Shown: positions 6,654 to 15,344, counted from the first letter of the stretch. The stretch is DNA of 21,241 nt from Proteobacteria bacterium UBA1673 (GCA_002320385.1 DCKN01000084.1:1-21241); one strand, 5' to 3'. Notes: a model not told the origin generated them from the letters alone. Made by a program: numbers and translations.

Positions 6654-9119
6654 AGTAAGCTTGCCCGTGTCCTTCTCATCGTTTTTAGGGTTTATCGGTG
6701 CTGAAGGCGCAAACAAGCGCTGATCAAATGCAGATAAAGACCCAGGGACATGACCACACTGACTTGTTATTTTTCCTCCAGAGACTCGCTCTGACAGAGG
6801 TGGACGCTTTAAAATTTTAAAAAGACTAGAGGGAGATTCTCTAGAAGAACTCGACATCGAAGACTCACCATCGGTAGTCCCATCTGGAGAACAATTCGCA
6901 ACACGAAGATCTACGTTATGACTAGGCAAGTATTCTGCAGAACCGCTGTCAATCTCTGACCTAAGCGAGCCAGAAGACGAAAAGCTATCCAAAGGAGCGG
7001 TACGTTCACAATCATCACGAGTCGTGGTTCGCCATACTTCCTCAGACTCATCATCAGTTAAATCGCTTTCATCCAACTGAGCCAACAAAGCATCCACACT
7101 ACCATCACTTTCATGCAACTGATCAGACAACTCATCTGCAACATCACCATGCGCATCCAACTGATCACATTGCTCATCGACACTGTCACCACTGTCATCC
7201 AACTGATCAGACCGTTCATCCTCGCTGCTGTCCCACACATCACTCCCAAGTGAAACATCTGCAATAACCGGCTCACGTGCCTTATCTAGCATAGAAGAAA
7301 ATAAGGCATGATCATGATTCAGAAACCCATACTCAGTGAACACATGAGGCATATCTAAAGAAAAGATAGGCACTTTTCTTTGCTCAGTAATATAATCGGT
7401 ATTCAACAACAAATGAAACAAGTTACGCAAAACAGAAGCATCCGCATTAAATACCACCTTATGCTGCAACTGAGAAAGATAACTGATATGCAGTGGCATA
7501 CCCATACCCCTATCGTACAACCAATCACTAAAAATACTAAAACTTTTCACATCAGCGTGCGACTCAATACTCTTCATAAACCGCACACGTCTTTTTTCTT
7601 TATCTGTATCTCTTGTATAAGCTACGGCATGGCCAACAGACAAACCTATAATTCTACGAAGCTTTCTAGACTTATGCAATTCAGAAAACGAGAAACGATG
7701 TGTCATAGGCCACCATCCAGCAAGACGCATAAGGGCATCGCTAGGATCTAAATACGGTAGCTTTTGAGTTTGTTGAGACAAGCTTGATACTGAAACATCC
7801 ACAACTGGCGTCGAACCGTTTGCATTCAAAGATTCATGGTTATGATTTCTTTGTTGCTCAACACGTATATACCCATCCGCATCCACAATCGGCCCATCAA
7901 AATCATTCAAAGGTTCACAATGAACCTCACGTTCATCATCATCTACTTGACCATTATGCGTTTTATGACAATTATACAAATCAGGATCACGAATTGGCAT
8001 CTTCGCATCGCCGCCTGCATCGCGTACAGCACGTTGACGATCCAGATCACGTCTTGAAAAATCAACACCTTGAAACGTAGCCATCAGCCCTGAGAAATAG
8101 TCAAAGGAAGACGGTGCACCGAGTAACTCAAATGCTAAAATCAGGCATACCTGATCCAGGCTCAATGACCATTGCGCTTGGCAAGCAGTCAAGAAATCAT
8201 CAAGTATAAAATGATTATGTCGAATCTCATACTGATAAAACATACTGACAGCACACAAAGTCTCTTCATCCAACTGCAAGCTTGACCGATGTTGAGCAGG
8301 GTTTACCTTAAGTCGACCAGAAAGATAAGCCTCAACAATGCCATGCACAGCATCAGCATCTACAGAAAAGTGCTGCGCACACTGTGCATAAAACGCATCC
8401 CATACCAAACCACAACGATACATCAAATGAAGTAAAGTAATGACTTTTAATACGATTAGATCAGAAACACCACAAGTACGATTGTATTGTTTTAGCATTG
8501 ACTCTTGTGTCAAACTATTCATCAAATTATACGAACCACTGGTACATGTTTGCGCACGACGACCTATCAAATCAAGCAATAACACACTGGGTAAAAAAGC
8601 AGCTGGATTGCGAGCCGGCTCAGCAATAAACAAGGTGGCCATAAGTACCGGAAGCACAGGACAACCTTCGACATAATCAGTCGATCCAGATAATAACGCA
8701 ATCATGGACTTCGCAAGCATGCTATCAGAAGCTACTGTACGTGGACTCGCAATAAAATTAGCCATTTGCTTGTAGCTTGGGCCATCTTCAGAAAATCGTC
8801 CTTTGAACTTTTCAGCTAAACGCTCATCACGCATATAGCAGTTATCACGATAAGCACAATAAATTTTGCGCTTACCAATCACAAAGATTTTCTCATCCGC
8901 CTCCTGTGGAGTCTTCAGGGTAGCAGCAGCCTCCAAGAATGCATAAAGCGACTTTGGATATTTTGAAGCTGGCTTCGATGAATGCTTAATTTTAGCAAAA
9001 ACCTCATCCATCCATAAATGCAACTGCTGCATAAAATAAGCACGCGTGTAATAATAATGCTCGCCGTTGTAAGTCAAACGAAGACCGGCGCGATAATCCC
9101 AAGCAAGAGGCCCAAACAT
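6600..9119 (-). CDS. large protein of unknown function (839 aa) with acidic repeat region, effector-like
   Basis: No family recognised. Residues 1 to about 370 look helical and globular, with no signal peptide or clear membrane segment. A His/Asn/Asp-rich linker (about 385-440) precedes a second globular block (about 450-620, containing DALMRLAGWWPMTHRF). From about 625 the protein is acidic and low-complexity, with four 14-residue repeats carrying a DQL core (SDQLDDSGDSVDE type). A Ser-rich stretch and a polar tail ending KKSYADILRGR follow. The start at 9119 is supported by a near-consensus promoter whose -10 lies 24 bp upstream. The gene converges on the interrupted plus-strand gene and slightly overlaps its 3' end. 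Size, modular linkers and disordered tail resemble secreted effectors of intracellular gammaproteobacteria; this is inference only. Confidence 0.8.
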   Translation of the reverse strand: MFGPLAWDYRAGLRLTYNGEHYYYTRAYFMQQLHLWMDEVFAKIKHSSKPASKYPKSLYAFLEAAATLKTPQEADEKIFVIGKRKIYCAYRDNCYMRDERLAEKFKGRFSEDGPSYKQMANFIASPRTVASDSMLAKSMIALLSGSTDYVEGCPVLPVLMATLFIAEPARNPAAFLPSVLLLDLIGRRAQTCTSGSYNLMNSLTQESMLKQYNRTCGVSDLIVLKVITLLHLMYRCGLVWDAFYAQCAQHFSVDADAVHGIVEAYLSGRLKVNPAQHRSSLQLDEETLCAVSMFYQYEIRHNHFILDDFLTACQAQWSLSLDQVCLILAFELLGAPSSFDYFSGLMATFQGVDFSRRDLDRQRAVRDAGGDAKMPIRDPDLYNCHKTHNGQVDDDEREVHCEPLNDFDGPIVDADGYIRVEQQRNHNHESLNANGSTPVVDVSVSSLSQQTQKLPYLDPSDALMRLAGWWPMTHRFSFSELHKSRKLRRIIGLSVGHAVAYTRDTDKEKRRVRFMKSIESHADVKSFSIFSDWLYDRGMGMPLHISYLSQLQHKVVFNADASVLRNLFHLLLNTDYITEQRKVPIFSLDMPHVFTEYGFLNHDHALFSSMLDKAREPVIADVSLGSDVWDSSEDERSDQLDDSGDSVDEQCDQLDAHGDVADELSDQLHESDGSVDALLAQLDESDLTDDESEEVWRTTTRDDCERTAPLDSFSSSGSLRSEIDSGSAEYLPSHNVDLRVANCSPDGTTDGESSMSSSSRESPSSLFKILKRPPLSERVSGGKITSQCGHVPGSLSAFDQRLFAPSAPINPKNDEKDTGKLTSSLGAEKKSYADILRGR
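7071..7238 (-). repeat. four tandem 42-bp in-frame repeats in the 839-aa gene
   Basis: The plus-strand 10-mer ATCCAACTGA, with one substitution in one copy, starts at 7071, 7113, 7155 and 7197, exactly 42 bp apart. Each unit encodes 14 residues around a conserved DQL or AQL core followed by acidic residues and Ser or Gly. The bases between cores have diverged, so the array is old or under selection for composition rather than recent slippage. There is no fifth copy on either side. Confidence 0.9.
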
Positions 9120-9142
9120 ATGTCATCATTGTTTTTACTAAT

Positions 9143-9171
9143 ATTTTAACAAAAAAAACCGATAATGTCAC
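9143..9171 (-). promoter_or_regulatory. sigma70-type promoter of the 839-aa gene
   Basis: Reading the minus strand: -35 GTGACA (plus positions 9166-9171), a 17-bp T-rich spacer and -10 TAAAAT (9143-9148). This matches consensus at 5/6 and 5/6. Transcription would start around 9136, leaving a leader of about 17-20 nt before the ATG at 9119. Confidence 0.6.
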
Positions 9172-9322
9172 CTAAAACCCACATATACTAGCCTAGGAGC
9201 CGCATGATCTAGCGGCCTTACTGAGCACCAGCAAACCTACATGCCATAATGTTGATTGGCACGCAACGTATATGGCAGCAAAACCACACTAAGGTTTTAA
9301 TCCACAAATAAGCACGCTAGCA

Positions 9323-10312
9323 TTAAATAGCAATATCTGCATAGTTAAGATCCGCTAAACAGTCTGCCATGTGTACACGCGCGATAAGCGCTTTGCTGTA
9401 GTGGTTGCGCTTTGCATAATATTTGATCAACCCACGGGCATGGTTCAGCGCATGACGCTCAGATCCAAGCATATGACTCAAGCCCGCCATATGTTCACAA
9501 AAAATGGCATAACTTTGCTGAGTATCCAGTGTCTGTGCCCCAGTCACCAGCTGCATGGCCTGTTGGATTTGACCAATCAGCCATGGCGCCCCTACTGAAG
9601 CACGGGCAATCATCGCACCTACACAGCCAGTCGCTAACATAGCCTGCGCAGAGGCTGCATCACAGACATCGCCATTGCCAATCACAGGCATAGTGGCATG
9701 TTGTGCAAAAAAAGCAATCTGTGACAAATGGCACGGCACATCATAGCCATCTTGATAATGTCGACCATGTACCACAAGAAAATCTGGCCCCACTGCATTG
9801 ACGACGGATAGGACTTGTGCGTTATACGCATCCGAACTATGACCATCGACACGGATTTTCACACTAATCGGATGTCGACTATGGTCCCGCAATGCCTGCA
9901 AAACAGCACGCAATCGCTCAGGGTCCGACAACAGTTTCGAGCCCTGTCCACGCTTACGAATTTTCTTTACCGGACAACCCACATTCAAATCAATCATAGA
10001 AATATCCAACTGATTCAAAACGACACAAGCGCGTGCACAGGTGTCTGCATCACTAGCCGCAATCTGCATAACCAGCGGTCCTTCTGTTGCACTGGTTTGA
10101 CAATAGCGGTGCCTAATCTCTAAGGAGCCTGATAATATCGTTTGACAAGAAATCATCTCACTATACACCCAGGCAGGCTGACTAAATCGCCAAATCAAAT
10201 CACGAAAAGGCACACTACTCACACCAGCCAGAGGACCCTGAACAAGCTTGTATTGCAGTAATCGTTCACGCAGTGCGGATACACTCAATTGGCGCATAGA
10301 AAAACCCCACAT
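9323..10312 (-). CDS. tRNA-dihydrouridine synthase, DusB-like
   Basis: An FMN-dependent flavoenzyme that reduces specific uridines in tRNA to dihydrouridine using NADPH. Seen: an N-terminal flavin-binding start (VQGPLAGVSSVPFRDLI), the catalytic cysteine C113 in DLNVGCPVKKIRKRGQGS, a phosphate/FMN-binding strand SVKIRVDG, VVHGRHYQDGY, PVIGNGDV and GAMIARASVGAPWLIG. The last blocks form the closing strands of the TIM barrel, followed by the C-terminal helical tRNA-recognition domain. The length of 329 is typical. The GCPVKK motif is closer to DusB and Gram-positive Dus than to DusA or DusC, but subfamily cannot be fixed by eye. The usual fis partner of dusB is absent. Starts at 10312 or at Met6 (10297) are both possible. 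It lies between two large unknown genes on the same strand. Confidence 0.92.
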   Translation of the reverse strand: MWGFSMRQLSVSALRERLLQYKLVQGPLAGVSSVPFRDLIWRFSQPAWVYSEMISCQTILSGSLEIRHRYCQTSATEGPLVMQIAASDADTCARACVVLNQLDISMIDLNVGCPVKKIRKRGQGSKLLSDPERLRAVLQALRDHSRHPISVKIRVDGHSSDAYNAQVLSVVNAVGPDFLVVHGRHYQDGYDVPCHLSQIAFFAQHATMPVIGNGDVCDAASAQAMLATGCVGAMIARASVGAPWLIGQIQQAMQLVTGAQTLDTQQSYAIFCEHMAGLSHMLGSERHALNHARGLIKYYAKRNHYSKALIARVHMADCLADLNYADIAI

Positions 10313-10410
10313 GCATAATGATCAGCAAAACATGAGAAACAGGCATACTGCACGCCACCATGCAAAAAAACGCTAGCACCAATCATAGAAAACCACCTTT
10401 CTAAAAAAAA

Positions 10411-13107
10411 CTACACAGATGGACTGAGAGAGCCTGGGCTACTTTCAGATTGTGCAAACAAACCGATTGATAAACACGAAGCACTATCATCATCTTTCTC
10501 ATCGGCCACACCGGCATTTTTATCTAGCAGACCTTGATGCGTATGCCCCGAAAAATAAACAGGCGCATATTCACCCAGCACATTACAATAGCGTGTTTTA
10601 CTTGCGTCAATAGATCGATGTAAGCGCTTAGCAATCAGTGACGCCATCACACCAATACTTGATGGACAGGGTTTGTAATGCCCAGAGCCATTATTAACTT
10701 TTTCGAGCAGCCATTGATTGTTCAATTTCACAAAAATCATTTCACCTGCTGTACGTACCGGCTGGCCGTGCGCTAACTCAGAGTGCGTACACCGCTCACC
10801 AGAACCAGAAAGCTCAAAATCAATACGTACCGAATCATCATTAAGCACAACATAAATACATTTGACAGTATTTTCATATTGCCAAGTCACATGAAAATAA
10901 TACAGTGAAGCATAAGACGATACTGAATTAACAGACAATTGATCAATCAAAGACGCAAACTGCTGTTGTTCTCCCGCAGTTAAAGACGACCCCATCCAAT
11001 CAAACCCTTGAGATTGTGGGCCCAATATTCTCAATGAGGGCCCTGTATCTGTAAATAATGACACATCTAATAAGCGCTGGTATAAATCAGTAATATGCAC
11101 ACTTGCACCACGCGTCTCAGCCATTGACCGAAGCGCAATCGAAGAAACACGATTTTTATTTTCTTTGAAATAATCCCTCATTTGCTCAGCTACTTTCAAA
11201 AAAATGTCTTTATCAAATACCTGTCGATTACAATCATGAATATTTTGATGAAATAGCTCGTCAAGCAATGCATGAATATCTGATTCAGGCTTTTTTTCAT
11301 TGACAACACGAACAGTGGAGCGCTTACGAGAAAGGTTGATATCATTAATAAATGAATACAAATGATCCAACACATAGGCACGATCTGGACCAGAGGCCAC
11401 TAACAACCGCTCCATGAAATCATCAATTTCAGTAATGATGCTTTCAGTAACCTCAAATTGGGAATACACCAAACAAACATTAAACAAATAATAACGAATG
11501 AGCAGCGAAACTAATTCACCATGTTTTTTGCTGTTAGTAACTGCTGAGCGCATGTGCACGTCATCGGAACAACGACGGACAATATTCGAAAACTCATGGC
11601 GTTTCATTTGTTTTATATGAGCATCATAACGACACAAGCGCGCACCTTGATTATATGCATCTAAATCAGCCTCAGTTAACGAATCCAACCGCCTAAATTG
11701 ATTGTAATGATACGATTTACCCTCAAAAAGATCATAATCAATAGCCGCCCAACTGAGTCTCGCGCAAGATGAATCAGACTGAGAAGATGCCGCCTCTTGT
11801 ATTTTTTCAAGCATTTGATCAACATAGTCTACAAAAGACTGTTCTGAAGAGAATTTCTTTCCAAGACCAATTTTTTTTCCATCAATAAATTTTTTATCAC
11901 CGGTATTATCTCTATGATAACATTTTAATTCATCACCTCTAACTTCATGCGCCTCACAAGAAGCTAACGCAAATATCTTGTTATAATCATGAATATAATC
12001 ATTCTTCTTTGCCTGGAAATCACTAGATGAAGTCGGATACTCAGATTGCGCAGACTGTGTACACGCACGATCGAAAGCCGCCCAAAAACACACATCAAAA
12101 TTTGACGCATGACCCGCATGATCATATTGCTTCACAGCCGCAGTCAACACATTTTCCAATGCAAAATCGACGCCTTTTGTTTGATGGGCTTGAAATAGCC
12201 TTTCCATCAGGTCAGGGGCATGCCTATTCAAATCCATATAAGGCAAATGGTGTGATAGACGACCAAGCTTCATTGGCAAAAAAACAGTATTACCATCAAA
12301 ATCAACGGCATACACAATATCAATATCAGCACATAAAGTCCCTGCAGGAGATTTTTTGTCCTGCTTTACGAACCCTAGCCATGTCATGAGTGCATCACTT
12401 GGGCAACCTGATAATAGCAACGTCGCGCCGAGGCGCGCTGCCTGACCATCTCTTTGACTATTATCAATCTGACTTTGTAGCGCAATCATCGCATTCTTCA
12501 CATAATCATCCGTGAATGTAGAAGCAAAAAATGGACGTTTGGCAAGATCCACCCGAACTAAATGATGCGCACAACCGCTAGCCTTAGATGAAGATTGCAT
12601 AGCAGAAAGATAGCTAATGATCGGTATTTTAATATTTTTAACCCCAGACCCAGAAACCGAACCAACCCCGGGGAGATAAATGATTTTAGGAGTGACCCAC
12701 TGCAGTGCTAGCGGCATATTCTTAAAATAACGGTCAAAATGTTGCTCAACCAAACCCGAAAGCTGCAGTGAACAATGCGAAAATGCACGATCGCACGTAC
12801 CAGCTAATATCTCACGGAAAAATAAGGTACAAAGTTTGATGTAGCGATCGTGAAAAAACAAATAGTCAGAATCAGATGCGTCACCAGAAAACAGCAAAGA
12901 CACCAAATGATCCAATGCAAGCTGACCAAGAAACCATCGCCGGCTTTCAGGCGGCATATCTGATTCATGTCGAGCAATTTCTTGAATATCCATGAGCAAA
13001 TAAGATGGTACTCGGTGCTCAATACTACGTCCAAATAACGTTTCCTGAATGATTGTCTTTGTAAACACTTCGGGGTTCACAAAGCCATTTTTTAAATCAT
13101 TAAACAT
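10411..13107 (-). CDS. large protein of unknown function (898 aa), effector-like
   Basis: No family recognised. The reading frame is open to 13254, but the ATG at 13107 (MFNDLKNGFVNPEVF) is preferred: the extra 49 residues are hydrophobic and AT-driven, and a near-consensus promoter (TTGAGC, 17 bp, TAAAAT) lies inside that extension, so a transcript from it would miss any upstream start. No clear Shine-Dalgarno is seen. The product is soluble and mostly helical, with no signal peptide. Recognisable pieces are only descriptive: a Gly/Ser loop LPGVGSVSGSGV, an acidic beta-like block ADIDIVYAVDFDGN, a Lys-rich stretch IDGKKIGLGKKF, and a Ser/Pro-rich tail ending SSPGSLSPSV. The disordered polar C-terminus resembles those of the other large genes in this window. 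An effector role is inference; a large cytosolic enzyme or scaffold is equally possible. Confidence 0.75.
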   Translation of the reverse strand: MFNDLKNGFVNPEVFTKTIIQETLFGRSIEHRVPSYLLMDIQEIARHESDMPPESRRWFLGQLALDHLVSLLFSGDASDSDYLFFHDRYIKLCTLFFREILAGTCDRAFSHCSLQLSGLVEQHFDRYFKNMPLALQWVTPKIIYLPGVGSVSGSGVKNIKIPIISYLSAMQSSSKASGCAHHLVRVDLAKRPFFASTFTDDYVKNAMIALQSQIDNSQRDGQAARLGATLLLSGCPSDALMTWLGFVKQDKKSPAGTLCADIDIVYAVDFDGNTVFLPMKLGRLSHHLPYMDLNRHAPDLMERLFQAHQTKGVDFALENVLTAAVKQYDHAGHASNFDVCFWAAFDRACTQSAQSEYPTSSSDFQAKKNDYIHDYNKIFALASCEAHEVRGDELKCYHRDNTGDKKFIDGKKIGLGKKFSSEQSFVDYVDQMLEKIQEAASSQSDSSCARLSWAAIDYDLFEGKSYHYNQFRRLDSLTEADLDAYNQGARLCRYDAHIKQMKRHEFSNIVRRCSDDVHMRSAVTNSKKHGELVSLLIRYYLFNVCLVYSQFEVTESIITEIDDFMERLLVASGPDRAYVLDHLYSFINDINLSRKRSTVRVVNEKKPESDIHALLDELFHQNIHDCNRQVFDKDIFLKVAEQMRDYFKENKNRVSSIALRSMAETRGASVHITDLYQRLLDVSLFTDTGPSLRILGPQSQGFDWMGSSLTAGEQQQFASLIDQLSVNSVSSYASLYYFHVTWQYENTVKCIYVVLNDDSVRIDFELSGSGERCTHSELAHGQPVRTAGEMIFVKLNNQWLLEKVNNGSGHYKPCPSSIGVMASLIAKRLHRSIDASKTRYCNVLGEYAPVYFSGHTHQGLLDKNAGVADEKDDDSASCLSIGLFAQSESSPGSLSPSV

Positions 13108-13138
13108 AGAGCAAATAATTGTAATATGTGTTTTTTGT

Positions 13139-13167
13139 ATTTTATCATTTCCGAAGAATAAGCTCAA
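13139..13167 (-). promoter_or_regulatory. sigma70-type promoter of the 898-aa gene
   Basis: Minus strand: -35 TTGAGC (13162-13167), 17-bp spacer, -10 TAAAAT (13139-13144). Transcription would begin near 13132, about 25 nt before the ATG at 13107. The site lies inside the longest open frame and therefore argues for the shorter protein. Confidence 0.55.
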
Positions 13168-13462
13168 TAAAGACAAAAAATCAATAAAAATAGTCTTAAT
13201 AATCAGATTCGATCTTAATACTATCGTTGAGCGAACACAGAACAGATTAACCAAAGAGCCATACCATCGACATGAGCGTCACCAGAAAATACTGATGGGC
13301 GATGCTGTTAAGAAAAAAACAATAGAATCTGAAAAGCACAATTCACCACCACAAGAGGAGTAAAGTCATATTTTTATCTGGTCGACTCAGCTCTAGTTCA
13401 TAATTAGGTAGGCACTCTGGTGAAACGCTCAACCTTATAGTCCATAATCGTTGTCGCGGACT
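13168..13462. other. intergenic stretch with a possible plus-strand gene tail
   Basis: No intact gene is seen. On the plus strand, about 13194-13363 reads as a polar, charged C-terminal tail (TQNRLTKEPYHRHERHQ, then KKKTIESEKHNSPPQEE) ending at TAA 13361-13363. No matching N-terminal part exists, because the sequence upstream is the promoter and start of the 898-aa gene on the other strand. It may be a leftover of a lost gene or chance. From 13426 onward the sequence is the flank of the torF remnant. Confidence 0.3.
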
Positions 13463-13476
13463 CTAAATACTCGCTT
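13426..13476 (-). repeat. direct repeat copy A: 3' end plus flank of the torF remnant
   Basis: This 51-bp stretch matches 14585-14635 at about 41 of 51 positions without gaps (offset 1159 bp). It spans the stop codon of the remnant and about 37 bp of downstream spacer, including a shared ATTATGGACTATAAG core (minus strand). Confidence 0.85.
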
Positions 13477-13640
13477 TCAATCCATGAATGAATTTAACTT
13501 CTCCAAGATTACCAGGATGATTAGTCTTACTAACAAAAGCACTGGCAGTCAGCCTATCATCGAGCACATAGGAAAAGCTAAGTGTACTAACAGTATAATC
13601 ATCTGTCCCAATGGTCAAAATCAGAAGCATCATAAGGAAA
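13463..13640 (-). pseudogene. C-terminal remnant of a third TorF-family porin gene
   Basis: On the minus strand, 13603 down to 13463 translates to DDYTVSTLSFSYVLDD, then LTASAFVSKTNHPGNLGE, ending GLKASI and a TAG. This aligns directly with the C-terminus of the neighbouring intact porin (ADYNVGTVSVTYAFDD, LSATAGLSKTDLSGESGD, LLTISASI). Similarity fades above about 13640, where stops appear in all likely continuations. Only the last two or three beta-strands of the barrel remain, with no start, signal peptide or N-terminal domain. The sequence after the stop is also conserved with that following the intact gene, so this is the stump of a tandem duplicate, not a domain shuffled in from elsewhere. 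Confidence 0.85.
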
Positions 13641-13779
13641 CATCAGTGACACCACCGCCTCTCACTTATTGGCATGCGCTTTAATTGATTATAACAGAAA
13701 TGAGATAATATGGTTGCTGTGGTGTATTCATGAGATTACGCTTGCACAAGACTCTAGCTACACGCTAACATATGAAAGT

Positions 13780-14505
13780 CTAAAAGCGCATGCCTAATAC
13801 GGCATAAATTTTGTGATCACCTAGGTCACCAGTTAGATTAGCTTTACTCCAACCCACAGTTGCGGTGCAATAATCAGCTAAAGCGTAATGACCACTAGCG
13901 CCAACAACGGTGTGATCTTCATGCCCCCAGCCAACATTATCTTCGATCGTTTGATGACCTGCACTTAAAGATACGGACCAATTGGTATCGAGCTTATAAT
14001 CAGCTTTTGCATGAGTGTAAGTTGCGTTTCCAGTGCCGCCCCAATAGTCATTTGAATATTTGACGCCCAAACCAACGTCCACAGTACCAAAACGATACCC
14101 AAGAGAAATATAAACTTCATTAAAGTCGTAGTTAAGACTGCTATTTGCGCCTGGGTAGGCATAGTGAATAAATCCAAGATCATAACCAAGGCCGGTACCC
14201 AACACACCTTTATATCCACCATAGCCATCTAATTCCTGGTAAGCGGCTGGAAGATCCCCTGTATTAGTACCTCTAAACTCGACACCAGCTGCCCAGGTTC
14301 CGAGATAGAAGCCAGATTCATGTGCATAATCAAAACCACCCTGTAAAGAAAAATTATCGTTCGATTGCGTGATTCCACGGGATAGGTAGTTACTCGAGTA
14401 GGCGACATTACCTGTGAAAGGTAACCGTTTTGTTGTTGCAGTAGCACAACTAAAAAGCCCAGCTAACAAAACTGAATTCAGAAAAAACTTGTGCGATCTA
14501 TACAT
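13780..14505 (-). CDS. TorF-family putative porin (copy 2, 241 aa)
   Basis: An outer-membrane beta-barrel protein of the TorF/Gcw_chp family, thought to form a small-solute pore. Seen: signal peptide MYRSHKFFLNSVLLAGLFSC with a likely cleavage after ATA, the N-terminal family block VAYSSNYLSRGITQSND, then FDYAHESGFYLGTWAAGVEF, alternating aromatic/Gly strands, and a C-terminal Phe typical of outer-membrane proteins (VLGMRF). The frame is open to 14622, but the first 39 residues of that longer version come from the conserved spacer behind copy 1. The ATG at 14505 has an AAGG Shine-Dalgarno 6 bp upstream and begins exactly at the signal peptide. It is a tandem paralogue of the 240-aa gene upstream, 116 bp away, and is probably co-transcribed with it. 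Confidence 0.9.
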   Translation of the reverse strand: MYRSHKFFLNSVLLAGLFSCATATTKRLPFTGNVAYSSNYLSRGITQSNDNFSLQGGFDYAHESGFYLGTWAAGVEFRGTNTGDLPAAYQELDGYGGYKGVLGTGLGYDLGFIHYAYPGANSSLNYDFNEVYISLGYRFGTVDVGLGVKYSNDYWGGTGNATYTHAKADYKLDTNWSVSLSAGHQTIEDNVGWGHEDHTVVGASGHYALADYCTATVGWSKANLTGDLGDHKIYAVLGMRF

Positions 14506-14584
14506 AGGAAACCTTAGACTGGAAATTAAAAATATTCTCATAGCGTTCGCGAGCTTGGACCGTAAGACGTACGCTCTTGTCGAG

Positions 14585-14635
14585 CGCACAAACTTATAGT
14601 CCATAATCGCTGCCGCAATCACTAAATACTTGCTG
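14585..14635 (-). repeat. direct repeat copy B: 3' end plus flank of the first porin
   Basis: Partner of 13426-13476. It covers the last codons and stop of the first porin gene and the start of the inter-porin spacer. Its presence behind both a complete and a truncated copy shows that the duplication unit included the downstream spacer. Confidence 0.85.
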
Positions 14636-15344
14636 AAATTGTCAAAAGATAATTAGTATCACCTGACTCGCCACTCAGGTCTGTTTTACTCAGGCCTGCA
14701 GTAGCTGACAACACATCGTCAAAAGCATAGGTAACTGAAACCGTTCCAACATTATAGTCTGCTGCGCCAAAAGCAGCATTATTGTCAATGGATTGGCGAC
14801 CCAGGCTACCTGAAACCGACCAATGATCATCTACGTTGTATGATACCGACCCATTGACAAAAGTCGCATCACCAGAACCACCCCAGAAATTGTCTGAGTA
14901 ATTGACACCCACTGTCACGCTCATATCAGATTGCGTGTACGTTGCTGACAGCACCCCCTCTTGAAAGTCATAATTATTGGAAGCTTTTGCGCCGGGATAG
15001 TCATAATAAATATACCCAAGGGTAACCCCGAGAGAATCGTTAATCTTATGGGTGTACCCAAAATAGCCTTCTAGCTCTTGCGACTCCGCATTATCGTTAT
15101 TACCAAATTCTACATTCGAAGCCCACGTCCCAGCATAAAATCCTGATTCGTGTGCATAGTCAAATCCACCAGATATAGCAGGATTACGGCTTGTCTGCGT
15201 TAAGCCACGCCATATATAGTCAGTCGTTAAAGCGACATTTGCAGTGACGGGAACACGCTTTTTTGTGGCTGCAACGGCATCCTGACTGATTAGCAAGGCC
15301 ATAAGTGCAGAAGTGAGTAGACAACGGTTAAAAATAATATGCAT
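14622..15344 (-). CDS. TorF-family putative porin (copy 1, 240 aa)
   Basis: An outer-membrane beta-barrel of the TorF/Gcw_chp family. Seen: signal peptide MHIIFNRCLLTSALMALLIS with predicted cleavage near DAVA|AT, the family N-terminal block TANVALTTDYIWRGLTQTS, GGFDYAHESGFYAGTWASN, the internal strand GYIYYDYPGAKASNNYDF, and regularly alternating strands to the C-terminus. Length is typical. The ATG at 15344 has an AGGA Shine-Dalgarno 8 bp upstream. A weak candidate promoter (TTTACA, 17 bp, TAATTT) lies in the 78-bp gap after glnA; transcription from glnA is also possible. No terminator hairpin is visible between glnA and this gene. The location behind glnA hints at uptake of nitrogenous or other small solutes, but substrate is unknown. 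Confidence 0.92.
   Translation of the reverse strand: MHIIFNRCLLTSALMALLISQDAVAATKKRVPVTANVALTTDYIWRGLTQTSRNPAISGGFDYAHESGFYAGTWASNVEFGNNDNAESQELEGYFGYTHKINDSLGVTLGYIYYDYPGAKASNNYDFQEGVLSATYTQSDMSVTVGVNYSDNFWGGSGDATFVNGSVSYNVDDHWSVSGSLGRQSIDNNAAFGAADYNVGTVSVTYAFDDVLSATAGLSKTDLSGESGDTNYLLTISASI

Noticed and set aside
7380..8676. Several plus-strand ORFs of 70-120 codons.
   Set aside because: All lie antisense within the 839-aa gene and have the low-complexity His/Thr/Ile-rich composition expected of shadow frames.
9199..9217. GCCGC/GCGGC hairpin between the Dus gene and the 839-aa gene.
   Set aside because: The stem is short and no T-run follows on either strand, so a terminator cannot be supported.
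13049..13363. Plus-strand ORF of 104 codons.
   Set aside because: Its first half is antisense to the promoter and start of the 898-aa gene. Only its tail looks coding-like, and that is noted as a possible remnant.
13451..13684. Plus-strand ORF of 77 codons.
   Set aside because: It is antisense to the torF remnant, which has clear protein similarity on the minus strand.
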